The notes below the pieces were generated by a model, which saw nothing but the letters and a program-made list of their open reading frames with translations, was not told the DNA's origin and made no database searches. DNA of 36,192 nucleotides, taken from assembly GCA_964652775.1 (NCBI GenBank), contig CAZZAM010000041.1, positions 1 to 36,192 of the forward strand, read 5' to 3'. This DNA is from UBA11346 sp038060575. GTDB taxonomy: Bacteria; Planctomycetota; UBA11346. The first letter of the stretch is position 1. Every line of letters starts with the position of its first letter. This document shows positions 22,819 through 31,614 of the stretch, piece by piece. The translations under genes were made by a program, and so were the position numbers.

Positions 22819-25800
22819 ATGATCTCCTGGCCCATTCGTAACCCACTTATCACGCTCCTGATCACCGCCGTCATCGCCGTTGCAGGCGTGTGGGCGTGGC
22901 GGAGCGTGCCGGTCGATGCGATTCCCGATCTCTCGGATAATCAAGTTATCGTGTGGGCCGAGTGGCCAGGCAAAAGTGCAGAGGACATCGACCTGCAAAT
23001 TACCAGCCGGCTCGCGCGCGAGCTGCAAGGATTGCCCGGCGTCACCACGGTGCGCGGCATGTCGCTGTATGGCGCCGGCTATGTGTACGTCATCTTTGAT
23101 GATCATCGCGACTTGTACGAATGTCGAACCAGAACCCTCGAACGTCTCTCCCAGATCCAAACCTTGCTGCCTGCCGGAGTCCAAGCGCGACTTGGTCCCG
23201 ATGCCACCGCGATGGGGCAGGTGTTTTCATTCAGTCTGCAAGGACAACGCGACACCGAATCCAAACGCTATATCCTTGATCAAGTTATTATTCCTGCGCT
23301 CAAGGGTGTGGCGGGTGTAGCCGAAGTCGCACCGGTTGGCGGCGTGGTGCGCGAGTACCAGATCGATATTGACCCGACTCGTCTCGAAGAGCAGGCGATC
23401 TCCATCGATATGCTGATGGTGGCAGTACAGAATGCCGGTCGCGATGTCGGCGCGATGAGCGTCGAACATTCCGGGGTCGAGACCATGATCCGTGGACTTG
23501 GTTTCATCCGCAGTGCAAAGGATGTTGAAGACATCGTCATCCGCGGCAACGCGGCGCGTAGTTCCGGATTGAAGCTCAAGGACATCGCCACGGTCCATAT
23601 TGGCGGTGCTGTTCGTCAGGGCATCCTCGCCGACGCCGATCAGGAACAGGTCGGCGCCATCGTTGCCATGCGCGTAGGCGAAGATCCCAAGTCCGTCATC
23701 CAGGAGGTCAAAGCTCGACTCAACGAGCTAACCCCAACGCTGATGAAGGAAGGGCTGACCGCGGTTCCGTTCTACGATCGTTCGCAGCTCATCCTCGAAA
23801 CTAACGCGACGCTCGCCCATACGCTGATCGAAGAATTGATCGTTACGGTCTTGGTCATCGTCGTGTTCCTACTCCATGCGCGCGCGAGTCTCGCCGTCGC
23901 GATCAGCCTGCCCCTGGGTGTGCTGGCCACCTTCCTGGTCATGCACCTCGTCGGATTGAGCGCCAACATCATGTCGCTGGCAGGAATAGCCATCGCGATC
24001 GGCGTCATGGTCGATTTTGGCATCGTGATGACCGAGAACATCACCCAGCATCTCTGCGCGCTGAAAGCGCGCAGAGAAATGCCAAATGCTGGAATGGAAT
24101 CCACCTCGATCATTCCAGCATTCCAGCATTCCAGCATTCCTCATTCTCCATTCGATCCCGAGGTGATCGCCGCCGTCGTCACCGGCGCACAGGAAGTGGC
24201 ACGTCCGCTGCTCACTGCTGCGGCTACGACGATCATCGGGTTTCTACCGATCTTTGTGCTCGGCGATCAGGCTGGTCGGTTGTTCATTCCCCTGGCGATC
24301 ACGAAAACGTTGGCAATCGCCGCAGCCGTGTTGTTCGGCATGTTGCTCGTGCCCCTGCTGTGTCGTCTCCTGCTGCCGCCGTGGCAGATGCGTTCTCACA
24401 TCATTATCGCGCTCGCCGGAGTCGCCGGCGGACTCGCGTTTGGCTGGTTTGTCGCCGACGGCATCACCTTGCCATTCGATCACGGCCGCTGGGCGATCAC
24501 CGTTCCAGGATTCATTGTCGGACCGATCATCGGCGCACTTGCCGCCTACGTCGTTTGGCGTCTCGGTCGCGAACAGCTGGTGTCGTACGAAGAGAATCCA
24601 GTTAGTCGCGCTATTCATATTGGCTACGAGTGGGCCTACGTGCGGATCCAGCGCCATCGCGTCGCTTTTACGACGATCATCGCTGCGCTGGCACTCACTG
24701 GATGGCTGCTTGGGGTCGGCTGGCAGAACATGAGTTGGCCGTTGCGGAAAGCCATCGCCGCCTGCGGCGGTGATCTGACCAGTACGACGATCGATCGCGC
24801 ACTAACACGCACGTTCCCCGGGATCGGCGCCAGTTTTCTGCCGCCACTGGACGAAGGCTCACTCTTGTTCATGCCGTCGATTCCGGCCGCCGGTGGTCTC
24901 GGCCAAACCCTCAGTGTCCTGCAAACGCAAAACCGCAACATCGCCAGTGTGCCCGAAGTCGCCCAGGTGATGGGCAAAATGGGTCGCGCTGAAACCGCCC
25001 TCGATCCCGCGCCGATCGGCATGGTCGAAACCGTGGTGCTGTTGAAACCCTACGCCGCCTGGCCAGTGCAGGAGATTATCAATTCCGATGGCAGCAGCGA
25101 ACATCGACCGCGCACGCTCGCCGAAGTGCGCCAAGCATTGGCCGCGATCAGTGACATTCCCGGCGTGGCGCCATCGTGGTTGCAGCCGATCGAAACCCGC
25201 GTGGTCATGCTCTCGACCGGCATCAAGAGCAAGATTGCGCTGCAAATCCTTGGTAGTGATACCGCCGCGCTGGAGCGCTTCGCTGAACAGGCCGAAAAGA
25301 TCATCCAGGCGGTTCCTGGTGCCGTCGATGTGCAGATGCAGCGCGAAGGAGGAAAGCCATACGGCGAAATCCGCCTCGATCGCGAGCGCATGGCGCGTTT
25401 CGGCATCACCGCCGAAAACGTGATGCAAACCATCGAAACGGCTCTCGGCGGCATGCCGATCACGTTCTCGGTTGAAGGCACGCAACGTTATGCCGTACGT
25501 ATCCGCTATCTCCGCGAACGCCGCGATGATTTTGATGAGATGAGTCTGCTCCAGGTGCCGATCGGCCCGGACAAACACGGCGCCATCGCCTTGCAAAGTT
25601 TAGTTGCGGTTCCGGTGGTCCACCGCGTTGCGCTTGACGGCATCACCGCGAATGACTGGCTGGCCGAACAATCGCTGACCATCCAACGCAACACGACGAT
25701 CCTCGCGCCAGACCGCCTCGAACTCACGCTGCCAGCGGGCGATGACATCGGCCTCAGTACGGCAAAACCTCATCACGGCACCATCCGCGTGTTGGCGCGC

Positions 25801-26577
25801 GAACCATCATCGACCGCCCTCACCTACACGATTGGCCCGATGGCCATCCGCAGCGAAGGCGGCAAACGCACGCAGTATGTGCTGCTCAACGCGCGCGATC
25901 GTGCCGAAGTCGATGTCGTGCGCGATGCCGAGGCACGACTCAGTGCCGCCATCGCTCAGAAACACCTGGAGCTTCCCAGCGGCACGACCTATCGCTGGGT
26001 CGGCAGCTACGAACAAAAGCTCAAAGCCGATGCAACCATGACCTGGGTGATCGCCGCATCGCTCCTGGTGATGTTGGTGCTGATCTACCTCGGTACGCGT
26101 TCCCTGCTGACAACTGCCATCATCATTTCGTGCAACGTCACCGTTACCTGTGCCGGTGGCTTCATCGCCGTGTGGCTATCCGGGGCCGAGATGACCACTG
26201 CGGTTATTGTCGGATTCCTTGTCCTGCTCGGCGTGATGTTCAACGATGGCATTCTGCTCGGCACCTACCTCCACGACCAGTTCCGCGTTCCACCGACCTC
26301 GGTTGATGATCTCCATCGCCGCGTGTTTGCTGCCGGTCTACGTCGGCGACGACCAGCCCTGATGACTAACCTGACCACGCTGCTGTCGCTTGTGCCAATT
26401 CTCTGGAGCGACGGTCGCGGCGCTGAAGTCATGAAGCCCATGGTTTTGCCGGTAATCGGCGGCATGTTGGCCGACCTCGTCAGCTTGTTCTCGGTGCCAG
26501 TGTTCTATTCGTGGTGGTGGGAGTGGAAACTCGCACGCACCGCGAAAGCCACGGACGCGCCGAAGAACGTATCCTAA
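22819..26577 (+). CDS. cusA: CusA-type heavy-metal efflux RND pump
   Basis: A 1252-aa RND inner-membrane pump. The N-terminus MISWPIRNPLITLLITAVIAVAG and DAIPDLSDNQVIVWAEWPGKS are typical of CusA. TM4 carries the proton-relay stretch AIAIGVMVDFGIVMTEN. The periplasmic part includes SFLPPLDEGSLLFMPSIPAAGG and RVVMLSTGIKSKIALQILG. It exports Cu(I)/Ag(I) with CusB. It is about 200 aa longer than E. coli CusA. Part of this is an extra hydrophobic stretch near residues 530-580, part an insert near 950-1030, and part a 23-residue piece encoded by an octamer repeat (residues 420-442). The ATG at 22819 gives the family N-terminus; no Shine-Dalgarno is visible because the repeat element ends 3 nt upstream. 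Confidence 0.92.
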   Translation: MISWPIRNPLITLLITAVIAVAGVWAWRSVPVDAIPDLSDNQVIVWAEWPGKSAEDIDLQITSRLARELQGLPGVTTVRGMSLYGAGYVYVIFDDHRDLYECRTRTLERLSQIQTLLPAGVQARLGPDATAMGQVFSFSLQGQRDTESKRYILDQVIIPALKGVAGVAEVAPVGGVVREYQIDIDPTRLEEQAISIDMLMVAVQNAGRDVGAMSVEHSGVETMIRGLGFIRSAKDVEDIVIRGNAARSSGLKLKDIATVHIGGAVRQGILADADQEQVGAIVAMRVGEDPKSVIQEVKARLNELTPTLMKEGLTAVPFYDRSQLILETNATLAHTLIEELIVTVLVIVVFLLHARASLAVAISLPLGVLATFLVMHLVGLSANIMSLAGIAIAIGVMVDFGIVMTENITQHLCALKARREMPNAGMESTSIIPAFQHSSIPHSPFDPEVIAAVVTGAQEVARPLLTAAATTIIGFLPIFVLGDQAGRLFIPLAITKTLAIAAAVLFGMLLVPLLCRLLLPPWQMRSHIIIALAGVAGGLAFGWFVADGITLPFDHGRWAITVPGFIVGPIIGALAAYVVWRLGREQLVSYEENPVSRAIHIGYEWAYVRIQRHRVAFTTIIAALALTGWLLGVGWQNMSWPLRKAIAACGGDLTSTTIDRALTRTFPGIGASFLPPLDEGSLLFMPSIPAAGGLGQTLSVLQTQNRNIASVPEVAQVMGKMGRAETALDPAPIGMVETVVLLKPYAAWPVQEIINSDGSSEHRPRTLAEVRQALAAISDIPGVAPSWLQPIETRVVMLSTGIKSKIALQILGSDTAALERFAEQAEKIIQAVPGAVDVQMQREGGKPYGEIRLDRERMARFGITAENVMQTIETALGGMPITFSVEGTQRYAVRIRYLRERRDDFDEMSLLQVPIGPDKHGAIALQSLVAVPVVHRVALDGITANDWLAEQSLTIQRNTTILAPDRLELTLPAGDDIGLSTAKPHHGTIRVLAREPSSTALTYTIGPMAIRSEGGKRTQYVLLNARDRAEVDVVRDAEARLSAAIAQKHLELPSGTTYRWVGSYEQKLKADATMTWVIAASLLVMLVLIYLGTRSLLTTAIIISCNVTVTCAGGFIAVWLSGAEMTTAVIVGFLVLLGVMFNDGILLGTYLHDQFRVPPTSVDDLHRRVFAAGLRRRRPALMTNLTTLLSLVPILWSDGRGAEVMKPMVLPVIGGMLADLVSLFSVPVFYSWWWEWKLARTAKATDAPKNVS
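24078..24145. repeat. Octamer palindrome inserted in frame within cusA
   Basis: The left end AATGCCAAATGCTGGAAT (24078-24095) is identical to the 18-bp TIR seen elsewhere. After a 15-nt spacer, three ATTCCAGC octamers follow, ending with an imperfect right TIR (24128-24145, 3 mismatches). It encodes PNAGMESTSIIPAFQHSSIPH in the cytoplasmic loop after TM4 of CusA, a stretch absent from the E. coli protein. The reading frame continues across it. Confidence 0.85.
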
Positions 26578-26584
26578 CCACAAC

Positions 26585-26936
26585 AAGATGAGTTTTGCCG
26601 CAGAGACGCAGAGACCCGCAGAGGGCCGCAGAGACGAGACTTGAGGGTTCGCTGATCAGGCTCCGATGATCACTCAACCTAGACGAAGCAGTTCACACGG
26701 AGGAACAAAGGTAACGCAGTTCAAGAGATCGGGTTACGCATTGCGACCTGCTCATCCATCGGGTGATGGGCATGCGACCGGCAAGCCCTGTCTGCTCCGT
26801 TACCTCCGTTCCTCCGTATGAATCAAACGCTCTTTATAGGCTCAATTGGCAAGACAGATTCGTTCCTGTCAGCATGATCGCAAATTCGTCTCTGCGGTCC
26901 TCTGCGACCTCTGTGGCTTGCCTTCCGTCGCTGAAT
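26585..26936. repeat. CGCAGAG-family inverted arms (outer pair of a nested repeat)
   Basis: The left arm (about 26593-26636) holds four copies of CGCAGAG-like words. The right arm (about 26887-26933) holds their complement (CTCTGCG, CCTCTGCGACC, CTCTGTGG). The pair is imperfect. It encloses the second pair at 26691-26823. The whole 379-nt gap between cusA and the kinase gene is made of these repeats; I see no gene or clear promoter in it. Confidence 0.65.
26691..26823. repeat. ACGGAGGAAC-family inverted arms (inner pair)
   Basis: The left arm (26691-26719) reads CACGGAGGAACAAAGGTAAC. The right arm (26795-26823) is the near-complement, GTTACCTCCGTTCCTCCGT plus flank. About 75 nt separate them. 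This family is distinct from the outer CGCAGAG arms, so one repeat appears to sit inside another. Confidence 0.7.
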
Positions 26937-26956
26937 CCAGGGTAATCCTTACAGGT

Positions 26957-29170
26957 ATGGAATGCGCGTCAGTACCTTCCATTCTCGCTCCGCCGCCTTC
27001 TCCTGTCGTCATGTCCGCGTCGCCTGATGATCTCCGCGCTTATTGCCGCGGCCGCCTCTCGCCCGAGCGCTTCGCCGAAATCGATCGTTGGCTTGATACC
27101 TTGCCGGAAGCCGAGGCCGAAAGCCTGCTTGCTGATGCGGCAGTTGATGATGCCAGTTCCGGATCGCTGCGCGAGATGGCGTCCAACAACGACCCACACC
27201 TGGGATTCGTGAGCGATCTGCCCGCAGGTCGGTTGCGCCCCGGCACCGCGATTGGCGAAGGTGGCATGGCCGTGGTCAGCACCGCGCATGATCGCGTGCT
27301 GGAACGCACCGTCGCCGTGAAAGTGCTGCGACCACGCAAGCCCGACGAACCGCTCGAACAATTTCACCTTCGCGAGGCGGCTTTCCGCCACGAAGCTGCG
27401 CTGACGGCCGGCCTCGAACATCCAGCGATTCCACCGATCTACGATGTCGGTCGCGCTGGTGGACTGCCTGCCTTTGCGATGAAGCGACTCGACGGCGAGA
27501 CCTTTGACGTGGTCGTTGGTGACGGATCGCGCCCCCTGCCTGAACTGATCGAGATCCTGCTCCGGGTTGCGGAAGCCGTCGGCTACGCGCACAGCCGTGG
27601 CGTTGTTCACCGTGATCTCACGCCGCAGAATATTTTGCTTGCCGAATTCGGTGCGGTGTACGTCCTCGACTGGGGACTGGCAGCGACCAGCGGCAGCAGC
27701 AATGGCGTGCGCGCGGGAACGCCAGCATGGATGGCGCCAGAACAAACCCAGGCTGCGCCCGCTGATCCGCGCATGGATGTGTTTTCGCTCGGTGGACTGG
27801 TGCTTTTTGCACTCACGCGTCAATCGCCAGCAAGCGGCGATCTGTCAGTACTCGGAAATACTGCTGTTCCGCGTGGTCTGTCCGCATTGGTCCGACGCTG
27901 CCTGGCTAGTGTACCCAGCGCACGCTACGACAACGGCGGCGCGGTGGCCGATGAATTGCGCCGCTGGCTGACCGAGGGCGTCACGCTGGCGCAGGCTGCC
28001 ACGCGTTGGGAACTCGCCTGGATGCGACTGCGGCGTTCGCCGCGCGTGCGTACGGCCATCACGGTATCGCTGGCCGCCCTGCTCGCTGGTGCGAGTGGCT
28101 GGCTCTATGTGGATCTGCAAGTGCGGCATGAAGCGCAACTGCGCTTGGACGCCATTGCCGCCAACACGGCGATCGATCGCGCCGAGACAGTGGCCATCGC
28201 CCTCAATGAGGTGCGAGCGATCCGACTGCATCTGCCCAAGCTCGCGGCGGCGCAAGCGTTGGAAGCGCGGCTGCAGACGGCGCATGAACTGGCCGTGCAG
28301 CGCGAACAGGCGGCGACTATCCAGGCGCGACTCGACACCCTGCTGCAACGCACACGCACGCTTGGTCCGTGGGCCGATCAGGTGCAAGCTTGGCGGACCT
28401 CAATCCGCGACGCCGGCCTAACCATGGATCCAGAACAGGTTCATGAAGACAGCAAACGATTAAGCGGTCATCCGCTGCAGACAACGATATCGGCCTCGCT
28501 CGCGTTTCTCTGGCGTGCCGAGCGCGAACGCGGCGCTGATTATCACGCCACGGCAACCGCGCAGTTACTCGCCAGCGCCGGATCCACACCAGGATGGCAA
28601 GCGCTCGGACGCCTGCTGGGACGCAGTCAGTTTGCCGCACATGATCCGATCTTCTGCGCCTGTGCCGATTCTGCCGACACCTTAAGCGAAGCCGCGCCGA
28701 CTGCGATGGCGCTCGCGCTCTTTGCTCCCGAACCACGACTCACCGAGGCTGCGCGCAACGCCCTGCGCGAACGACCCGGTGATTTCTGGCCGCTTATCGC
28801 CAGCGCTCGCGCTAACTTGGCCGAAGGTCACGTTGCCGAGGCCGAACAGCAAGCCTTGATCGCGTCTGGTGCTGAACCGGATAGTCTGCTGCCGCAATTA
28901 TTGCTCGGCTATGTCTCCCTGTCGCGCAACGATGCCGCAGCGTTTGATCGTGCCATTGCCCGAGCTGCGCTGACCTCGCCCAACGAACCCGAACTGTTGG
29001 TGTTCCGCGCCATATCTAACGCACGACACGGCCAATTAGCCGAAGCCCAAGCGCTGCTGGATCAAGTCGCGCCAAGCCATCTCCAATACCACCTCAATCA
29101 CGCCGTTGGCCATCCCATGGAAACCAGCGTGCGCGCGGCGATCGCTGCCGGACTGCATATTAGCAAATAA
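26957..29170 (+). CDS. Membrane-anchored Ser/Thr protein kinase with extracytoplasmic TPR-like region
   Basis: A 737-aa protein. The kinase domain spans about 93-345: glycine loop GTAIGEGGMAVV, catalytic Lys in VAVKVL (122), catalytic loop VVHRDLTPQN (Asp220; the usual Lys of HRDLKP is Thr), VLDWGLA in place of DFG, and AWMAPEQ. The N-terminal 85 residues resemble the small anti-sigma-like zinc-free region common before such kinases. One membrane span lies near 355-375 (AITVSLAALLAGASGWLYV). Beyond it are a coiled-coil-like Ala/Arg/Gln region (about 385-460) and helical TPR-like repeats to the end. The ATG at 26957 is preferred; ATG 27011 (MSASPDDL) is an alternative. Planctomycetes commonly carry many such kinases; the signal is unknown. 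Confidence 0.88.
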   Translation: MECASVPSILAPPPSPVVMSASPDDLRAYCRGRLSPERFAEIDRWLDTLPEAEAESLLADAAVDDASSGSLREMASNNDPHLGFVSDLPAGRLRPGTAIGEGGMAVVSTAHDRVLERTVAVKVLRPRKPDEPLEQFHLREAAFRHEAALTAGLEHPAIPPIYDVGRAGGLPAFAMKRLDGETFDVVVGDGSRPLPELIEILLRVAEAVGYAHSRGVVHRDLTPQNILLAEFGAVYVLDWGLAATSGSSNGVRAGTPAWMAPEQTQAAPADPRMDVFSLGGLVLFALTRQSPASGDLSVLGNTAVPRGLSALVRRCLASVPSARYDNGGAVADELRRWLTEGVTLAQAATRWELAWMRLRRSPRVRTAITVSLAALLAGASGWLYVDLQVRHEAQLRLDAIAANTAIDRAETVAIALNEVRAIRLHLPKLAAAQALEARLQTAHELAVQREQAATIQARLDTLLQRTRTLGPWADQVQAWRTSIRDAGLTMDPEQVHEDSKRLSGHPLQTTISASLAFLWRAERERGADYHATATAQLLASAGSTPGWQALGRLLGRSQFAAHDPIFCACADSADTLSEAAPTAMALALFAPEPRLTEAARNALRERPGDFWPLIASARANLAEGHVAEAEQQALIASGAEPDSLLPQLLLGYVSLSRNDAAAFDRAIARAALTSPNEPELLVFRAISNARHGQLAEAQALLDQVAPSHLQYHLNHAVGHPMETSVRAAIAAGLHISK

Positions 29171-29216
29171 TGTTTCACCGCGCACACCTTGCATCGCCGC
29201 GATTTACCAGCTAATC

Positions 29217-29822
29217 ATGGGCGTGATCGCCTGGTATCCTAATTTTCTCGATGTTGAGGCCTCGGGCTTTGGCGCCGAGTCATGGCCCATCTCGGTGGCC
29301 TGGTGCGAACACACCGGCGAGATCCGCCGCTACCTCATCAATCCCAGCAGCGTGCCGGAGTGGACCCACTGGGATCCGGCCGCTGAAAAACTACACGGCC
29401 TCGATCGCGAGCGTCTGGCACGCAATGGTTGGTCACCTGCCGACGTCACCGCACGCATCGACGATGCGCTCCGTGGTGGTCTCGCGTTTAGCGATGCGCC
29501 CGACTTCGATACGACGTGGTTGCAGCGACTCTATGCGGCGGCCGGACGTCCGATGCCCTTCCGCATCGAGAGCGCGGATGACCTGCTGGTCGGTGCCATC
29601 TTTCACCCGGGCGAGGCCCTGTGGCAGGCCCAGGCACGCCTCGACCGGATGAAGAACGAACTCCACACGACCTGCGGTGGTCGTCACGATGCCGGCTACG
29701 ACGTCGGCTTCCTGGTCGTCCTGTGGCGACAGGCGATGGGCGAGCCGGCGCGCATGAATCACGGCATCGGACCAGTGCCTGAGATTACCGGGACGGGGAG
29801 TTTTTTGCGCAGGGAGCAGTAA
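29217..29822 (+). CDS. DEDDh-type 3'-5' exonuclease-like protein
   Basis: A 201-aa protein with an RNase-T/DnaQ-like fold signature. FLDVEASGFG gives the Asp12/Glu14 pair. SDAPDFDTTWLQRLY supplies the second acidic motif. RHDAGYDVGFLVVL ends the catalytic set with His followed by Asp after four residues. The middle part (YLINPSSVPEWTHWDPAAEKLHGLDRERL) fits the substrate-strand region of these nucleases. It probably trims RNA or DNA 3' ends with two metal ions; the natural substrate is unknown. The ATG at 29217 gives a start immediately before the first motif. It stands alone, 46 nt after the kinase gene. Confidence 0.75.
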   Translation: MGVIAWYPNFLDVEASGFGAESWPISVAWCEHTGEIRRYLINPSSVPEWTHWDPAAEKLHGLDRERLARNGWSPADVTARIDDALRGGLAFSDAPDFDTTWLQRLYAAAGRPMPFRIESADDLLVGAIFHPGEALWQAQARLDRMKNELHTTCGGRHDAGYDVGFLVVLWRQAMGEPARMNHGIGPVPEITGTGSFLRREQ

Positions 29823-29838
29823 CGGCAGATTGCCACGG

Positions 29839-29999
29839 AATGCCAAATGCTGGAATGCTGGAATGCTAGAATGTCGAGTAAATAGACCCGTTGATCCCCA
29901 GAAATGCAGCCCTTCGAGATTGTATTTCCAATCTGCATCGTTTTGAAAAATTCCAGCATTCCAGCATTCCAGCATTCCAGCATTCCAGCATTTGGCATT
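29839..29999. mobile_element. Octamer-repeat element with perfect 18-bp TIRs, no gene inside
   Basis: The ends are AATGCCAAATGCTGGAAT (29839-29856) and its complement (29982-29999), identical to the ends at 22273-22815. The left array has about three octamers and the right array five. The 70-nt core (29875-29948) has no ORF. It sits 17 nt after the exonuclease-like gene and 28 nt before lipA. It looks like a deletion derivative (MITE-like) of the larger element. Confidence 0.7.
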
Positions 30000-30027
30000 T
30001 CCCCATCCCCCCCTACCCTCCCCGCCC

Positions 30028-30927
30028 ATGCCTGTCGTCCCCGTCAGTCCGACCCGTCAGCGCCTGCCTGCATGGTTCAAACGCAGCCTGCCCGCTGACG
30101 CCGGCAGCGCGACCACCGACGCCGTCGTCCGCAAGCACGGTTTGGTCACGGTCTGCGAAGAAGCGACCTGCCCGAATCGTCAAGAGTGCTGGAGCAAAAA
30201 AGCCGCGACGTTCATGCTCATGGGCGAGGCCTGCACGCGCACCTGCACGTTCTGCGACATCGCTTTCACCAAAGCACCAAAGCCGCTGGATCCGACGGAG
30301 CCGCAGCGCACCGCCGCCGCGATCGCCGAGCTGGGTCTGCGCTTTGCCGTCGTCACCAGCGTCAACCGCGATGATCTGCGCGACGGCGGCGCCGCGCACT
30401 TCGCGGCAACAATCGCGGCAATTCGAGCATCCTGCGCCGACACCCTGATCGAAATCCTGACCCCAGATTTCCAAGGCAATTGGGAAGCACTCGCCGTCGC
30501 GGTCGCCGCGAAGCCCGACGTGTACAACCACAACTTGGAAACCGTCGGACGCCTGTATCCGACTGTGCGGCCGCAGGCGCGCTACCGCCGCTCGCTGGAA
30601 CTGCTCAAGCGGGTGAAGGAACTCGACCCGACGATTTGGACCAAGAGCGGCATCATGGTCGGCCTCGGTGAAACCGACGACGAAGTCCGTCAGATCATGG
30701 AAGATCTACGCAGCGTTGGCTGCAACATCATGACCATCGGCCAGTACCTGCGCCCGAGCTTGGAACACCACGACATCATCCGCTTCGTCCCACCCGAGAT
30801 GTTCACCACCTACGAAACCTGGGGCAAGGAACTCGGCTTCGACTACGTCGCCGCCGGACCATATGTGCGCTCGTCGTATTTTGCTGAACAGGTATTGCAG
30901 GGAGCAGCGAAGTTACCGGGGCGGTGA
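30028..30927 (+). CDS. lipA: Lipoyl synthase
   Basis: A 299-aa radical-SAM enzyme that inserts two sulfurs into protein-bound octanoyl groups to make lipoate. Both clusters are visible: the auxiliary [4Fe-4S] ligands in CEEATCPNRQECW (Cys43, 48, 54) and the radical-SAM CTRTCTFC (Cys69, 73, 76). VTSVNRDDLRDGGA, YNHNLETV, KSGIMVGLGE and GQYLRPS are diagnostic of LipA, and the C-terminal VAAGPYVRSSYFAEQ fits the sulfur-donor-cluster Ser region. The ATG at 30028 is chosen; the frame is open upstream into the octamer element. No Shine-Dalgarno is visible in the C-rich leader. No lipB neighbour is present. It converges on the next gene with a 7-nt gap. Confidence 0.96.
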   Translation: MPVVPVSPTRQRLPAWFKRSLPADAGSATTDAVVRKHGLVTVCEEATCPNRQECWSKKAATFMLMGEACTRTCTFCDIAFTKAPKPLDPTEPQRTAAAIAELGLRFAVVTSVNRDDLRDGGAAHFAATIAAIRASCADTLIEILTPDFQGNWEALAVAVAAKPDVYNHNLETVGRLYPTVRPQARYRRSLELLKRVKELDPTIWTKSGIMVGLGETDDEVRQIMEDLRSVGCNIMTIGQYLRPSLEHHDIIRFVPPEMFTTYETWGKELGFDYVAAGPYVRSSYFAEQVLQGAAKLPGR

Positions 30928-30934
30928 ATGTTGC

Positions 30935-31180
30935 CTAATAATTGACATAACCAGTGAGCGGCTTGTTATTTTTAATACGCCAAATCAACGACCTACTCTT
31001 TCTCTCAACAACCCAAGCCGGATAAAAAGCCGTAACAAGAGCAGAGTTACCTTCTAGCCACGAATCAGAATCATGAATACTAAGTCGTCTAGTCAGAACC
31101 GAACATGACCGCATCGCAACGTATGTCATCAAATAGAAACATACAAATACCACACACCAGACTATAATATTACGCATCAT
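30935..31180 (-). CDS. Small AT-rich hypothetical membrane protein
   Basis: An 81-aa product without a known family. The N-terminus (MRNIIVWCVVFVCFYLMTYVAM) is one strong membrane span or signal sequence. The rest is polar, with aromatic and Trp residues (SDSWLEGN, YPAWVVERKSRSLIWRI). AGGCAGG lies upstream of the start. The composition is clearly more AT-rich than the neighbours, suggesting transfer. It follows the next minus-strand gene by about 26 nt, so the two may be one unit. Confidence 0.5.
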   Translation of the reverse strand: MMRNIIVWCVVFVCFYLMTYVAMRSCSVLTRRLSIHDSDSWLEGNSALVTAFYPAWVVERKSRSLIWRIKNNKPLTGYVNY

Positions 31181-31206
31181 AGTAGACCTGCCTTATCTAG
31201 TCTAAA

Positions 31207-31614
31207 TCAGCGTGCGCGGCGCGACGATTCGTAATAAGCGGACGTCGGTTCAGATCTCCAAGAAAACAGTACTGCAATGAACAAGATTGAGAAAAGCACA
31301 ACTGGTGCGAGTAGCAATACAAGGGACCGAATCCGAAATTTTCCATTTTTCCTTTTAACGAAGATCATTTGCAAAACACCAACACCCCAAACCGCAAGCG
31401 CTAGAATTGGTAACAGGGCTATTATCCCCATCCACCCTGGGAGACTGTGGCCAAGTGGATCGAAGATTGAAATTGCCGTCATTACCAGACACATAATCGA
31501 CAACATGGTGATTGAAACTACGAATGACAAATCGTGTGGATGCGCGATCCATTTTTCCCTACTACCTTCAACGCTCCCGTTCTCTTTCACTGTCTCTCCG
31601 TCATATTCCAGCAT
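31207..31614 (-). CDS. Small hypothetical membrane protein starting in an octamer array
   Basis: About 135 aa with two or three hydrophobic segments: LSFVVSITMLSIMCLVMTAISIF, GIIALLPILALAVWGVGVLQMIF and LVLLLAPVVLFSILFIAVLF. The family is not recognised. The in-frame start codons upstream all come from the octamer array (frame MLECWNAG repeated). I used the last of these (31614), which begins MLEYDGETVKENG; a GTG further in is possible. The AT-rich composition matches the next gene downstream on the minus strand and contrasts with the rest of the window. Confidence 0.5.
   Translation of the reverse strand: MLEYDGETVKENGSVEGSREKWIAHPHDLSFVVSITMLSIMCLVMTAISIFDPLGHSLPGWMGIIALLPILALAVWGVGVLQMIFVKRKNGKFRIRSLVLLLAPVVLFSILFIAVLFSWRSEPTSAYYESSRRAR

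Noticed and set aside
26578..26956. Replication origin or regulatory array between cusA and the kinase gene
   Set aside because: The repeats are facing arms of two families seen elsewhere; no DnaA-box cluster or AT-rich unwinding region is seen.
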